The translations under genes and the position numbers were made by a program. The notes below the pieces were generated by a model. That model was not told the DNA's origin. It saw only the letters and a list, made by a program, of their open reading frames with translations, and did not search any database. A stretch of DNA of 64,000 nucleotides. Source: Longimicrobiales bacterium (GTDB lineage Bacteria; Gemmatimonadota; Gemmatimonadetes; Longimicrobiales; Gaopeijiaceae). Positions 1 to 8,729 of the stretch are shown here, piece after piece. The stretch is from NCBI GenBank assembly GCA_028284495.1, contig JANQRP010000004.1, positions 1 through 64,000 on the forward strand. Reading direction: 5' to 3'. How positions within the stretch are numbered: the first letter of the stretch is position 1; every line of letters begins with the position of its first letter.

Positions 1-680
1 GCGTTGACGACCGCGCGCGCGTTGCCGACGGCGACGGCGGAGCGCCGGACGGCGTCCATCAGACCGAGGCTCGACAACGCCTCCCGCGCGTAGCGGCCCA
101 CGGGGACGTCGGGCCCGGCGAGCGCGATCGACGGGCCGGGGCCGGACAGGCGGGCGAGGCGCTTGCGCACCGCCTCGGCATCGAGGGTCGGTGGCTCGGA
201 CGAAAGGGGCGCGGCGCCCGGGCGATCGTCCACGGGGACTCCTCCGCTCCCGTCCGACCGCTCGAACAGGGCGAGTCGGTTGACCGCCACGAGCCGGGCC
301 GACGTGGCGTTCACGATCTCCATGTCGACGGCCCTCAGCATCCAGGCGCGGTCCGCCGTGACCACGACATCGGCCGGTGCGCCGGCGGCGACCTGCGGCA
401 CGATGCGCGACGTGGCGTCGGTGTGCACGCGTACCTGCGGACCTCCCTCCGCCCGCCACGCCTCGGCGACGCCGACCACGAGAGGTCCGGCGCTCACCGC
501 CGCCCACGCCTCCACGCGCGCGGCGGTGCCGGCTACGTCCTGCGCCGCGGCCGCGACCGGCGAGCCCCCGAGCGACGACCACGCCGCCCACAGCGCGACG
601 ACGAAGCGCCAGGCGCGGCAGCCGGTGGCTCGGCCGGGGACTCGGCCGGTGGCTCGGAACGGGATCGGCGGGGGGGTCAC
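1..680 (-). CDS. ModA-like periplasmic molybdate/tungstate-binding protein (3' end cut by window)
   Basis: The reverse strand is open from about 680 to the window edge, so the C-terminus is missing. A basic N-terminus and a hydrophobic stretch (about residues 26-46) ending A-A-A-A-Q look like a signal peptide. The mature part resembles the ModA/type 2 periplasmic binding family: an ATSRIVPQVAAGAPADVVVT-type block near residues 89-108, the WM pair at 113-114, and a GPDVPVGRYAREAL-type block later. In that family the protein captures molybdate or tungstate for an ABC importer. GTG at 680 is the first plausible in-frame start after a long open stretch, but I see no clear ribosome site, so the start is uncertain. 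The partner permease and ATPase would lie left of the window. The substrate is inferred from family only. Confidence 0.7.
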   Translation of the reverse strand, partial: MTPPPIPFRATGRVPGRATGCRAWRFVVALWAAWSSLGGSPVAAAAQDVAGTAARVEAWAAVSAGPLVVGVAEAWRAEGGPQVRVHTDATSRIVPQVAAGAPADVVVTADRAWMLRAVDMEIVNATSARLVAVNRLALFERSDGSGGVPVDDRPGAAPLSSEPPTLDAEAVRKRLARLSGPGPSIALAGPDVPVGRYAREALSSLGLMDAVRRSAVAVGNARAVVN

Positions 681-825
681 GGTGGTCGGGCGGTGGGAAT
701 CGGGAGGCTGATGCTCGTCCTCACGCAGCCCACCGTCAACGCCGCGCGCCGGGTTTCCCTGTCGTCCGGCGCCCGCTCGCTTCACGTTGGAAGCACCACA
801 TCCACCCCGCCGCCCCACCGAGCCG

Positions 826-1317
826 ATGACCGACCTCGAGCGACGACCGCAGAGCCGACCGGCGGACGAGAGTGCACGGGAGCACCGGCTCCGGCTGCGC
901 GCGCGGAGCTACGAGCTGGACAGCTTCAACCACGTGAACCACGCCGTCTACCTCAACTACTTCGAGCACGCCCGCTTCGCCGCGCTGACCGAGGGGGGCT
1001 TCCCGCCCGGTCGTCTGGCCGAGCGGGGCGAAGGCGTCCACGTGGTTCGGGTCGAGGTGGACTTCCGGAGGGAGATCCGACTCGGAGAGGACGTCGAGGT
1101 GCGTACCCGCGCGCTCGACGCGGGAGCGTCCAGCCTCACGATCGGGCAGCGCATGGTGGCGCCTCACGACGGCGATGAGCCGGGAGTCTACGCGGAGGCG
1201 CGGGTGGTGCTGGTCTGGATCGGTCCCGACGGCCGCCCGATGCGCGTTCCGCAGGACGTGCGAGACGCCTTCGGACTGCCGGCGCGGCCCGCTCCCCCGG
1301 GAGCCGTTCCCGGGTGA
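826..1317 (+). CDS. Acyl-CoA thioesterase, hotdog fold (YbgC/4HBT-like)
   Basis: This 163-residue protein has the typical length of a single-hotdog thioesterase. Near the N-terminus it carries the signature D32-S-F-N-H-V-N-H-A-V-Y42-L-N-Y-F-E47. In the 4HBT/YbgC family this Asp and the surrounding helix form the active site for hydrolysing acyl-CoA or acyl-ACP thioesters in the cytosol. I chose ATG at 826, although the frame opens at TTG 787, because the intervening residues are proline-rich and not family-like. Its stop overlaps the GTG start of the next gene (GTGA at 1314-1317), so it is probably translationally coupled to the AcpS-like protein. That neighbour hints at acyl-carrier metabolism. 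The substrate cannot be told from sequence. Confidence 0.8.
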   Translation: MTDLERRPQSRPADESAREHRLRLRARSYELDSFNHVNHAVYLNYFEHARFAALTEGGFPPGRLAERGEGVHVVRVEVDFRREIRLGEDVEVRTRALDAGASSLTIGQRMVAPHDGDEPGVYAEARVVLVWIGPDGRPMRVPQDVRDAFGLPARPAPPGAVPG

Positions 1318-2075
1318 GCGCCCCCCCGGTGGTCGCGCCCGCGTTCGGGGTCGACATCGTCGACCTGGCGAACCCGCGCACGCTCGGCCGCCATCACGAT
1401 CGTCGATTCATGGAGCGCGTCTTCGCTCCTGGCGAGCGGAGTTCGATCGAGGCGGCTCGCGACCCGCGGATCCAGGCGTGGCGCTTCTGGGCGGCGAAGG
1501 AGGCGGCCTTCAAGGCGATCGGCATCCACGTCCACCCCGACCCTCCGCCCCCCTTCGAGCACGCGGCCTTCCGGGTCGTGGCCGCTGGCGTCGGGGCCGA
1601 CGGCGACGCGGCCGATCGGGGCACCGTCCGCTGGCAGGACGCGGCGTGCTCGGTGAGCTTTCGGGAGGATCCGGAGCGACGCTGGGTCGGCGCGCTGGCC
1701 GTCCTGGTGGACGAGGCGTCGGACCGGGGCGCCGAGTCCGGCGTGGCCTGGACCGCGTCCGACATCGAGGAGACGTCGGTACGCCTGGGCGCGCGGGATC
1801 GGGACGCGCTCGTGGGTCGGCTCGGCCCCCGGGAAGTCTCGGCGGCGCGCGGCTTCGCCCACGCACTCGTCCGCCTGGCGGCCCGAACCGAGGTGGCCCG
1901 CCGCATGGGCACGGACCCGGGCCGACTCGAGATCGTGAACGCACCCGGGCCGGCCGGAAGGACCCCGCCGATCGTGCACCTCGACGAGGAACCGTGCGCC
2001 GAGGCTCGGGTGTCGCTGTCGCACGACGGGGTCAGGATCGCCTGGGCGACCTGGACCTCGGGGACACCACACTAG
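1314..2075 (+). CDS. 4'-phosphopantetheinyl transferase superfamily protein with central insertion
   Basis: The 253-residue product has the N-terminal metal-binding block G12-V-D-I-V-D17, the central W-A-A-K-E63-A-A-F-K-A motif and a C-terminal SLSHDGVRIAWA block (about 233-244). These are landmarks of the AcpS/Sfp superfamily, which moves phosphopantetheine from CoA to a serine of a carrier protein using Mg2+. Bacterial AcpS is usually about 120-130 residues. Here roughly 100 extra residues (about 100-205), including an alanine- and arginine-rich helix, separate the KEA motif from the C-terminal strand, giving Sfp-like length but AcpS-like ends. It starts at GTG 1314, overlapping the thioesterase stop. 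It could be the cell's only holo-ACP synthase or a specialised one. Confidence 0.75.
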   Translation: MSAPPVVAPAFGVDIVDLANPRTLGRHHDRRFMERVFAPGERSSIEAARDPRIQAWRFWAAKEAAFKAIGIHVHPDPPPPFEHAAFRVVAAGVGADGDAADRGTVRWQDAACSVSFREDPERRWVGALAVLVDEASDRGAESGVAWTASDIEETSVRLGARDRDALVGRLGPREVSAARGFAHALVRLAARTEVARRMGTDPGRLEIVNAPGPAGRTPPIVHLDEEPCAEARVSLSHDGVRIAWATWTSGTPH

Positions 2076-2099
2076 CGCTCTGTTGCGCCTGAGCCGGCC

Positions 2100-3245
2100 C
2101 TAGCGCGCGAACGGGCGGTAGTTCAGGAGCAGGCTCACGCCGAAACGCTCGTAGTACGAGTCTCCGATGTCGGTCTCCGCGCGCGTCCACCCGAGGCGAA
2201 GCGTCGCGGCGAGATCGTCGGTCACCGGTCGACCGACGTCGAGGAAGACCACCGAGGCGTTGTCGGCCTCCTCTCCGGGCACGAGCCGCGCGAACTCGGT
2301 CTCCTCGACGTACACCTTCGACGTGAAGGTCGCGAGCAGGTTGGCGCTGAGGCTCCACCAGGGCAGCGGCGTTGCGCCCTGTACGTTGAGCGCGATCGCG
2401 TCGTACTCCGGTCGGCGGGAGTTCGAGCGGTTGATCGCGCCCTCCACCCCGACCTCGACGATGAAGTCCGAGCGATACTGCCAGCGCGCGCCGGCCGTGT
2501 ACGTCCGATCGCGCCGGAAGGGGTCGTCAGCGTCGAAGCTGCTCTGCCGCGGATAGTGCGTCCGCCGTCCCCCGGTGTAGACCCGGAAGAGCGAGGTCAT
2601 CCCCCACTCGGCGCTCGCCTCCACCCCGAAGGAGTCGCGGTCGAGGAGGTCGAGCGCGCGGATCTGTTCGGGCGCCCGGTAGTCGGCGTCATCGACGTCC
2701 GCGCGAAGGCCGAGCCGGAGATCGCCGTCGATCAGTGGTGACTCCCACACCAGCGCACCGCGAACCTCCACGAACCCCGGCTGCAGGAAGAGCGGCATCG
2801 GCGGGCGGTCATCCACCCTGCGGCCGTGCGCGGCCAGCTCGACGCCGACGTTCCCCCAGGGGCCCAGCCGCTGCCACGCCGCGAGGTCCACACGTCCCGC
2901 GAACTCGCGCGGCGTGTAGTCGCGCGTCGAGAAGCCCTCGGCGGCGAACTGCCGCAGGCCGAAGTCGAAGTTGCCCGTGATCCGCTGGTCGGTGGCCGCG
3001 TAGAGCAGCAGCGCCCCCCGCACACCGAGCTGGCCCGATCGGGCGCGGGCGCTCTCGGTCGAGTCCACCACCGGTGTGGTGACGGAGGCGAGGTTGCCCT
3101 CGTACGCGTCGATCGACGCACCGGTCGTGACGACGAGGTCGTCGACCCGGACCTGCGCGTGGCCATGCGAGGGGCCGGCGGCGAGTGCGAGTGCGACCCC
3201 GGCGGCCGAGACGAGCGCGGAGCGCAGGAGCGGCGAGGCGCTCAT
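2100..3245 (-). CDS. Outer-membrane beta-barrel protein, unknown function
   Basis: The 381-residue protein begins with a clear signal peptide (hydrophobic residues about 8-23, cleavage near GHAQ). The rest alternates polar and hydrophobic residues rich in Gly, Arg and aromatic residues, typical of outer-membrane strands, and ends in a short strand with an aromatic penultimate block. I do not recognise a named family. Its ATG at 3245 overlaps the stop of the upstream coiled-coil protein by four bases (ATGA), so it is the last gene of the minus-strand unit that starts with the histidine kinase at 7057. A role in the cell envelope is inferred. The converging AcpS-like gene ends 24 bases away. 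Confidence 0.75.
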   Translation of the reverse strand: MSASPLLRSALVSAAGVALALAAGPSHGHAQVRVDDLVVTTGASIDAYEGNLASVTTPVVDSTESARARSGQLGVRGALLLYAATDQRITGNFDFGLRQFAAEGFSTRDYTPREFAGRVDLAAWQRLGPWGNVGVELAAHGRRVDDRPPMPLFLQPGFVEVRGALVWESPLIDGDLRLGLRADVDDADYRAPEQIRALDLLDRDSFGVEASAEWGMTSLFRVYTGGRRTHYPRQSSFDADDPFRRDRTYTAGARWQYRSDFIVEVGVEGAINRSNSRRPEYDAIALNVQGATPLPWWSLSANLLATFTSKVYVEETEFARLVPGEEADNASVVFLDVGRPVTDDLAATLRLGWTRAETDIGDSYYERFGVSLLLNYRPFAR

Positions 3246-4186
3246 CGCTCCTCCTCCCGCAGCTCGCCTCGCAACTCGCCCCGCAACTCTCCGCGGGCCT
3301 CGGCGCGGAGGTTCTCGGCCGCCGCGAGCGTCTGGTCCCGGGCGATCACGAGCTGCGAACGCCAGAGGTTGAGCCGCACGATCCGGTCTTCCGGAGGAAG
3401 CGACTCGAGATCCACGCCGATCGTGTCCGCTGCGATTCCCTGGCCCGCACGCTCGGCGCCGGTGGCTCCGCGCACCGGCACCTGCGTGTCGCCGAACCGG
3501 GTCCGGTTCGCCCGGACGTCACCGGTGAACTGCTGCAGCCTCAGCTCGGCGCGGTAGCGCTTGAGCAGCTCGTCGACCCGTTCGATCTCTCGCTCGAAGT
3601 CGGCCGCCTTCCCCTCGAGGAAATCGGCCTTGGCCCGCAGGGTGGTCGGCGTGTCGCGCGGGTCGACCCGGAACGCGGGGAGCATCATCGACGGCGGCCC
3701 GATCGTTTCCTCGAGCGCCTCGTCCGACACCTGGGCGAACTGGATCTGGAGATCGTAGATCACGTCGATCAGGGCGTCACGTCGGCCCGGGTCGGCCGTC
3801 ATCTCCACGATCGTGCCGAGCGAGTCCAACCGCTGATCGAGCGCGGACAGCAGCGCGGAGCGGGCGACCTCGTAGGCCCCGTCCGTCTCGTTCACGCGGG
3901 CGTCGAGGCGTGAGAGGGCGACGCCCACGTCGCGGAATCGCCCCTCCAGCGCGTCCACGCGCACCTGATCGCCGGCCTCCCGCGCGTCCGTGAGAGAGTC
4001 GAGGAGCGCGAAGAACTCGTTGGCTCGCACGTCCCGGCTCGCGGCGGCCGCGTTCCGGATCTCGAGGGCCGCGAGGTACTGGAGCTCGCGCTCCTCCAGC
4101 GACTGCGCGGTGATGCCCGAGGGCAGGACGAGACCGAACGAGAGTCCCACGGAGAGGATACGGAGGAGGCCGACGAAGCGGCTCAT
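3242..4186 (-). CDS. Secreted coiled-coil protein, unknown function
   Basis: The 314-residue product starts at ATG 4186, preceded by GAGGGG, a good ribosome site that lies inside the last codons of the response-regulator gene. A signal peptide (about residues 8-27, ending G-I-T-A-Q) exports it. The mature protein is Glu-, Arg-, Leu- and Ala-rich with heptad-like spacing over most of its length, so long alpha-helical coiled coils are likely. The C-terminus contains three tandem R-G-E-L units encoded by a 12-base repeat near 3258-3295. It sits between a two-component pair and an outer-membrane barrel and is coupled to both. A periplasmic partner of the barrel is a reasonable inference. I do not recognise a family. 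Confidence 0.75.
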   Translation of the reverse strand: MSRFVGLLRILSVGLSFGLVLPSGITAQSLEERELQYLAALEIRNAAAASRDVRANEFFALLDSLTDAREAGDQVRVDALEGRFRDVGVALSRLDARVNETDGAYEVARSALLSALDQRLDSLGTIVEMTADPGRRDALIDVIYDLQIQFAQVSDEALEETIGPPSMMLPAFRVDPRDTPTTLRAKADFLEGKAADFEREIERVDELLKRYRAELRLQQFTGDVRANRTRFGDTQVPVRGATGAERAGQGIAADTIGVDLESLPPEDRIVRLNLWRSQLVIARDQTLAAAENLRAEARGELRGELRGELREEER

Positions 4187-4188
4187 TC

Positions 4189-5592
4189 TCACCCCTCGAT
4201 CCCGTACTTCTCGAGCTTGTAGTAGAGCGCGCTGGCCTTGAGGCCGAGGAGCCGCGCCGCCTCCGCCTTCACGCCGTCGGCCTGCTCGAGCGCCTGCCGC
4301 AGGAGCTTCTCCTCCACGCCCTCGACCGTGCGGGTGAGGTCGAGCCCGTGGCTCGGAAGATCGAGCCCGTTCCCGCCGGACTGCGCCACCGACTGGCCGT
4401 CGAGCGGCGGGAGGTCCTGCGGGTCGAGCGTGTCGCCCTCCGCCATCACGAGCGCCCGCTCGAGCACGTTCTCGAGCTCCCGCACGTTGCCGGGCCACGA
4501 GTGCGCGGCGAGTACACGGATCGTCTCGGGTGAGATCTCGCGTACGGTCGAGTTGGCGCGCGTGGCGAGCTTCTGGACGAAGTGCGTGGCGAGCGGCTCG
4601 ATGTCGCCGTTCCGATCACGGAGCGGCGGAAGCTGGAGCGGCACGACGTGGAGCCGGTAGTAGAGGTCTTCCCGGAAGTGCTCGCCCTCGCGGAGTTCGT
4701 CGGCGGGCGTGTTGGTGGCGGCGATGATGCGGACGTCCACCGGGATCGTCTCCTCGCCGCCGACCCGCTCGAGCTCGCGCTCCTGGAGGACGCGCAGCAG
4801 GCGCACCTGGGTCGCCGGCGAGATGGTCGAGATCTCGTCGAGGAAAAGCGTACCGCCGTCGGCGAGTTCGAAACGACCGCGCCGTCGCCGTTCCGCGCCG
4901 GTGAAGGCGCCCTTCTCGTGACCGAACAGCTCGGAGTCCAGAAGGCTCTCGGTGAGCGCTCCGCAGTTCACCCGCACGAACGGCCCGGCGTGGCGGGTCG
5001 AGCCGGCGTGGATCGCCCGCGCCACCAGCTCCTTCCCGGTCCCCGACTCGCCGTAGATCATCACGGTCGACTCCGACCGGGCGACGCGATCGACCATCCG
5101 GAACACGTCGAGCATGGCGTCGGACTCGCCGACCATCTCGCCGTACCGGGCCTCCCCCTGCCCCTGTTCCTTGAGACTGGTGTTCTCGATCCGCAGCGCG
5201 ACGTTCTCCTGGCGCAGCTTCTCGCGCTCGGCGCGCTGCTGGAGCAGGCGGTCCACCTTGACCGCGAACTCCTCGGAGGAGAACGGCTTCGAAATGAAGT
5301 CGGCTGCGCCGGCCTTCATCGCCTCCACCGCCTTCTCGATCGTGCCGTACGCGGTGATCACGAAGACCTCCGTCTCGGCCGCGATCTCCTTCGTCTTCCG
5401 CAGCACCTCGAGGCCGTCGACCTTCGCCATCTTCAGGTCCGTGATGACCAGGTCGGCGCCCTGCGACTCGAGCAGCGCGAGGCCCTCCGCCCCGCCCCCC
5501 GCCGAGAGGATCGAGTGACCCCCCCGTTTCAGGAGGAGCTCGAGCCCCTCCCGCATGGAGTCGTGGTCGTCGATGATGAGGATCTGCGCCAT
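4189..5592 (-). CDS. Sigma-54-dependent response regulator (NtrC family)
   Basis: This 467-residue regulator has three domains. The receiver (about 1-120) carries D8/D9, phosphoacceptor D52 in the TDLKM block and K102. The AAA+ domain has Walker A GESGTGKE at 181-188, the sigma-54-contacting GAFTGA loop at 228-233 and Walker B GGTLFLDE at 246-253. A Fis-type helix-turn-helix lies in the last 40 residues. It should activate RNA polymerase with sigma-54 when phosphorylated by the kinase encoded just upstream (16-base gap). The start is ATG 5592, directly before the receiver MAQILIIDD; a longer open frame exists but is not family-like. The secreted coiled-coil gene follows after two bases. Confidence 0.93.
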   Translation of the reverse strand: MAQILIIDDHDSMREGLELLLKRGGHSILSAGGGAEGLALLESQGADLVITDLKMAKVDGLEVLRKTKEIAAETEVFVITAYGTIEKAVEAMKAGAADFISKPFSSEEFAVKVDRLLQQRAEREKLRQENVALRIENTSLKEQGQGEARYGEMVGESDAMLDVFRMVDRVARSESTVMIYGESGTGKELVARAIHAGSTRHAGPFVRVNCGALTESLLDSELFGHEKGAFTGAERRRRGRFELADGGTLFLDEISTISPATQVRLLRVLQERELERVGGEETIPVDVRIIAATNTPADELREGEHFREDLYYRLHVVPLQLPPLRDRNGDIEPLATHFVQKLATRANSTVREISPETIRVLAAHSWPGNVRELENVLERALVMAEGDTLDPQDLPPLDGQSVAQSGGNGLDLPSHGLDLTRTVEGVEEKLLRQALEQADGVKAEAARLLGLKASALYYKLEKYGIEG

Positions 5593-5608
5593 CGTCCGGG
5601 GTCCCGGG

Positions 5609-7057
5609 TCAGGAGAGAGAACGTCGGGACCCGCCGTCGGCGGACGGCATCGTCCCGAAGTCCTCGAAACCGGGTAAGTATACGCGGAATTCCGCGCCTC
5701 TCCCAAGGCCGGACTCCGTCGCATCGCCGACCTCGACACGACCGCCGTGCGCGTCGGCGACCTTCCGGACGATCGCGAGGCCGAGCCCCGCACCCTGCTC
5801 CTTGTCGGTCGTGAACGGCTCGAAGATCCGGTCCCGCATCTCGAGTGGCACGCCGGGGCCGTCGTCCGCCACGCGGATCACCACCTCGCCATGCAGGACC
5901 TCCCCCGACACCACCACGCGCGACGACACCGCGGCCGCGTTCCGCATGAGGTTGAGAACGAGCCGCTTGATCTGGTCGCGGTCCGCGCGGGCGGTGAGCT
6001 GTTCACGGGGCAGCATCACCTCCACGTGCGTGCCGTCGTTCGAGAGCGCGAGGTGCGCGGCGGCCTCGACCGCGATCCGCACGTCGGTCGGCTCCATGTC
6101 GACCGGGGTCGGGCGGGCGTAGCCGAGGAAGTCGTTGATGATGCGGTTCAGCGAGGCGACCTCCTCGCGGATCCGACGCATCAGTCGCTCCCGCTCCTCC
6201 GGGGTCTCGGCGTCCGAGGCGGCGGTCGCGAACAGCTCGAGGCCGCCGAGCGGGTTGCGGATCTCGTGCGCGACCTGGGCGAGCATGAGCCGGAGCTGCT
6301 CGTCGCGTTCCATGATCCCCACGCGCATCCGCTCCATCGCGTTGGCGAGCCGTCCCACCTCGTCCACGCGGTCCAGCTCCACCTTCCGATCCAGCCGCCC
6401 TCGCTGGATCCGGAGTGCGGCGCGGGAGAGCCCCTCGAGCGGCCCGACGACGTTCGCGGAGAGCACGTTCGCGAGGACCACGGCGAGCAGGAGCGCGAGG
6501 ACGCCGCCCCCGACGAGGAGATTCCGGAGGCGAGCGAGCGGCTGGATGAACTCCGCGGGCGCCTCGATGCCGAGGACGGTGGTACCGGTCGGATCATTGA
6601 CCAGCGGTGCGAAGGCGTACTTGTAGGACCGCCCGTCGGTGCCCGGAAAGAGCCGCGTCGTGGACCCACGTCCGTTCTCGATCGCTTCGCGGATCTCGGC
6701 GCGGTACGGTTCGAAGATCCGGAGCGTGGTGCCGATCACCGGCTCCTCGGAGGTGACGTAGGCCGTCAGGTCGTCGGCGTCGAAGACCCAGGCGGCATCC
6801 ACGAACTCGGTGAGGCCGACGAGCGACGCGCGATTGCCGGTGAAACCCAGGCTTTCCTCGTCGCCGGGTCCGAGTTGGCGAATCAGATCGGGAAGCAGCC
6901 CGACCTGCGCCGCGCCGCCCGCGATCCAGATGAGCCGCTGATCGAGCTCCCGTTCGAGCGCGCCCTTCGCGACCTGGTACGCCACCAACCCGAAGAGCGC
7001 AGCCAGCGCGACCGCGAAGAGGGCCAGGACGACGGTGTACCGCCGACGCATGTTCAT
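5609..7057 (-). CDS. Membrane sensor histidine kinase with HAMP domain
   Basis: The 482-residue kinase has a first transmembrane segment (about 8-28), an extracytoplasmic sensor region (about 29-178), a second transmembrane segment (about 180-202) and a HAMP linker (about 200-252). The HisKA H-box is L-A-Q-V-A-H264-E-I-R-N-P-L. The ATPase part shows the N-box (NLMRNAAA), D-D-G-P-G and G-A-G-L-G-L-A-I motifs. It autophosphorylates at H264 and presumably passes phosphate to D52 of the NtrC-type regulator encoded 16 bases downstream. The signal sensed is unknown. It heads a four-gene minus-strand unit that also carries a secreted coiled-coil protein and a barrel, consistent with envelope sensing. 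Confidence 0.93.
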   Translation of the reverse strand: MNMRRRYTVVLALFAVALAALFGLVAYQVAKGALERELDQRLIWIAGGAAQVGLLPDLIRQLGPGDEESLGFTGNRASLVGLTEFVDAAWVFDADDLTAYVTSEEPVIGTTLRIFEPYRAEIREAIENGRGSTTRLFPGTDGRSYKYAFAPLVNDPTGTTVLGIEAPAEFIQPLARLRNLLVGGGVLALLLAVVLANVLSANVVGPLEGLSRAALRIQRGRLDRKVELDRVDEVGRLANAMERMRVGIMERDEQLRLMLAQVAHEIRNPLGGLELFATAASDAETPEERERLMRRIREEVASLNRIINDFLGYARPTPVDMEPTDVRIAVEAAAHLALSNDGTHVEVMLPREQLTARADRDQIKRLVLNLMRNAAAVSSRVVVSGEVLHGEVVIRVADDGPGVPLEMRDRIFEPFTTDKEQGAGLGLAIVRKVADAHGGRVEVGDATESGLGRGAEFRVYLPGFEDFGTMPSADGGSRRSLS

Positions 7058-7099
7058 CGGCGTTGTCCGCTGCGTGGTCCGCGGCGTTGCCCGCCCGGA

Positions 7100-8101
7100 T
7101 CAGCCACAGGGCACGCGTTCGACGCGCAGCTCCGTGAAGCGCACCGGCTCTGAGATCCGCGGCGCGACCACGAGATGGAACGGCGCCTGGAGGCGTGACG
7201 CCGGAGAGCAGAAGTTGCCGGGGACGCGCTCCACCACCTCGACGATGGTGCCCGCCTCGACGGGGACGACGCGCCGGACCTCCACGCTGTCCCCCGCCTC
7301 GGTCCGGATCCCGACGGCCGCGAGGATCACGGTCTCGTTCTCGAAGTCGACGGCGGGCGCCGGCTCGATCGACACGGCGTTCCAGTAGTCGAGGAACTCC
7401 TCCGCCGTGTCGAAGACCGTGGGCTCGGCGAACACGATCGGGGCGTCCTCGCCGCGGAGCAGCGTGGCGAAGGGGAGGCTTCCGCGATACGCTGACTCGA
7501 AGGTCTGGCCGACGGTGTAGTCGCGGAGCAGCACGGTGGCGTTGATCACCCGCGCCGCGGCGGCGTCCGGCCCGGAACCCGTGGGCGTGAGGTTCGCGAG
7601 CGACCCCGGCGCGCAACGGATCCACGTCATCGTCTCGCCCCGCGCGTCGTCGGTCACACGGAGGGTCACCCGGCTGCGGCTCGGAGGGCAGTCGGGGTCG
7701 AGCGCAGAGTCCACGACGCCGTCGAAGAGATCGAGGCCGGGCGACTCGTTGATCTGCGAGATCCACTGTGCGTACACCCCGGCCGACACATCCCGGTCGC
7801 CCTGGAGCTCGCGGCTCGAGGCGTCCCCGGACATGTCGCGGTACAGGATCTCCTCCCTCAGCGTCCAGTCCCCGGCGGACGTCCACGTGATCTGCTGTTC
7901 CACGCGCCCCGACTCGAGAGGCAGAGGCGCGCTCAGCGACATCTCGACGACGCCGACCTGTCCGAACCGGGACGTGCCCGGCGTCGTGGGCGACGTGTCG
8001 TCACACCCCGTCGCCAGCGCCGCGGCGCCGACCACGAGGCACCACGCCGCTGCCCTGCGGGGCTTGACGGGCCGGGGACGGGTCGGGAGCGTGTTCGGCA
8101 T
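7100..8101 (-). CDS. Lipoprotein with PrcB-like C-terminal domain
   Basis: The 333-residue product begins with a basic leader, a hydrophobic stretch and the lipobox-like L-A-T-G-C33, so it is probably a lipoprotein. The C-terminal 115 residues (F-L-D-Y-W-N ... V-D-F-E-N-E-T-V-I-L-A-A ... V-P-G-N-F-C ... A-P-F-H-L-V-V) match the pattern of PrcB-like domains, which in known cases bind a protease partner. The middle part is unrecognised. The start codon lies base-on-base against the divergent pyrE start: the CATG at 8099-8102 supplies both ATGs. It ends 42 bases upstream of the histidine-kinase gene on the same strand, so it may belong to that unit. The PrcB assignment is by pattern only. Confidence 0.7.
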   Translation of the reverse strand: MPNTLPTRPRPVKPRRAAAWCLVVGAAALATGCDDTSPTTPGTSRFGQVGVVEMSLSAPLPLESGRVEQQITWTSAGDWTLREEILYRDMSGDASSRELQGDRDVSAGVYAQWISQINESPGLDLFDGVVDSALDPDCPPSRSRVTLRVTDDARGETMTWIRCAPGSLANLTPTGSGPDAAAARVINATVLLRDYTVGQTFESAYRGSLPFATLLRGEDAPIVFAEPTVFDTAEEFLDYWNAVSIEPAPAVDFENETVILAAVGIRTEAGDSVEVRRVVPVEAGTIVEVVERVPGNFCSPASRLQAPFHLVVAPRISEPVRFTELRVERVPCG

Positions 8102-8687
8102 GACGGATCGCGAACGATTGAAGGCGCTCCTGGTGGAGCGTTCGGTGCGGGTGGGAGATTTTACACTCGCCAGCGGGGCCCGGTCCTCGTACTACGTGGA
8201 CGCGCGGGTCACCACCATGTCGGCGGAGGGACAGGCCCGACTCGGGAAGGTAGCCTGGGAAGCCCTCGACGCCAGCGGCCTGGATCCTACGCACGTAGGG
8301 GGGCTCACGATGGGCGCCGACCCGGTCGCCTACGCCATCGCGGGCGAGAGCTTCCGTCGCGGACACCCGGTGGACGGCTTCTCCGTGCGGAAGCAGCCCA
8401 AGGAGCACGGCACCGGCCAGCGGGTCGAGGGTGGTCTTCCGAGGGACGCGAAGTGCCTCGTCGTGGAGGACTCGATGACCACGGGGGGGAGCGCCCTCCG
8501 CGCGATCGATGCGGTCCGCGAGCACGGCGCCGAGGTGATCGGCGTCCTCACGGTCGTCGACCGTCAGGAGGGTGGTGCCGAAGCGCTCGAACCGACGGGA
8601 CTTCCGCTCGTGGCGCTCTTCACGGGTTCGGAACTGCTGGAGGCGGCCGCGGCGGAGGGAGCCGGGGCGGAACGACCCGAGGAGTGA
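8100..8687 (+). CDS. pyrE: Orotate phosphoribosyltransferase
   Basis: PyrE joins orotate to PRPP to make orotidine 5'-phosphate, the fifth step of UMP synthesis, in the cytosol. The 195-residue length fits. The N-terminus V-G-D-F-T-L-A-S-G (about 18-26) is the usual orotate-side strand, K98/K101/H103 form the catalytic loop R-K-Q-P-K-E-H-G, and C-L-V-V-E-D-S-M-T-T-G-G-S (119-131) is the PRPP-binding motif. ATG 8100 gives a normal N-terminus, with GGGAG about ten bases upstream. That ribosome site, and any promoter, must lie inside the coding region of the divergent lipoprotein, because the two start codons overlap. No other pyrimidine genes are in the window. Confidence 0.95.
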   Translation: MTDRERLKALLVERSVRVGDFTLASGARSSYYVDARVTTMSAEGQARLGKVAWEALDASGLDPTHVGGLTMGADPVAYAIAGESFRRGHPVDGFSVRKQPKEHGTGQRVEGGLPRDAKCLVVEDSMTTGGSALRAIDAVREHGAEVIGVLTVVDRQEGGAEALEPTGLPLVALFTGSELLEAAAAEGAGAERPEE

Positions 8688-8729
8688 TCTGGGGGGAGTG
8701 ATCCCCGGAGTGGTCCGGGGGGCTGCCGC

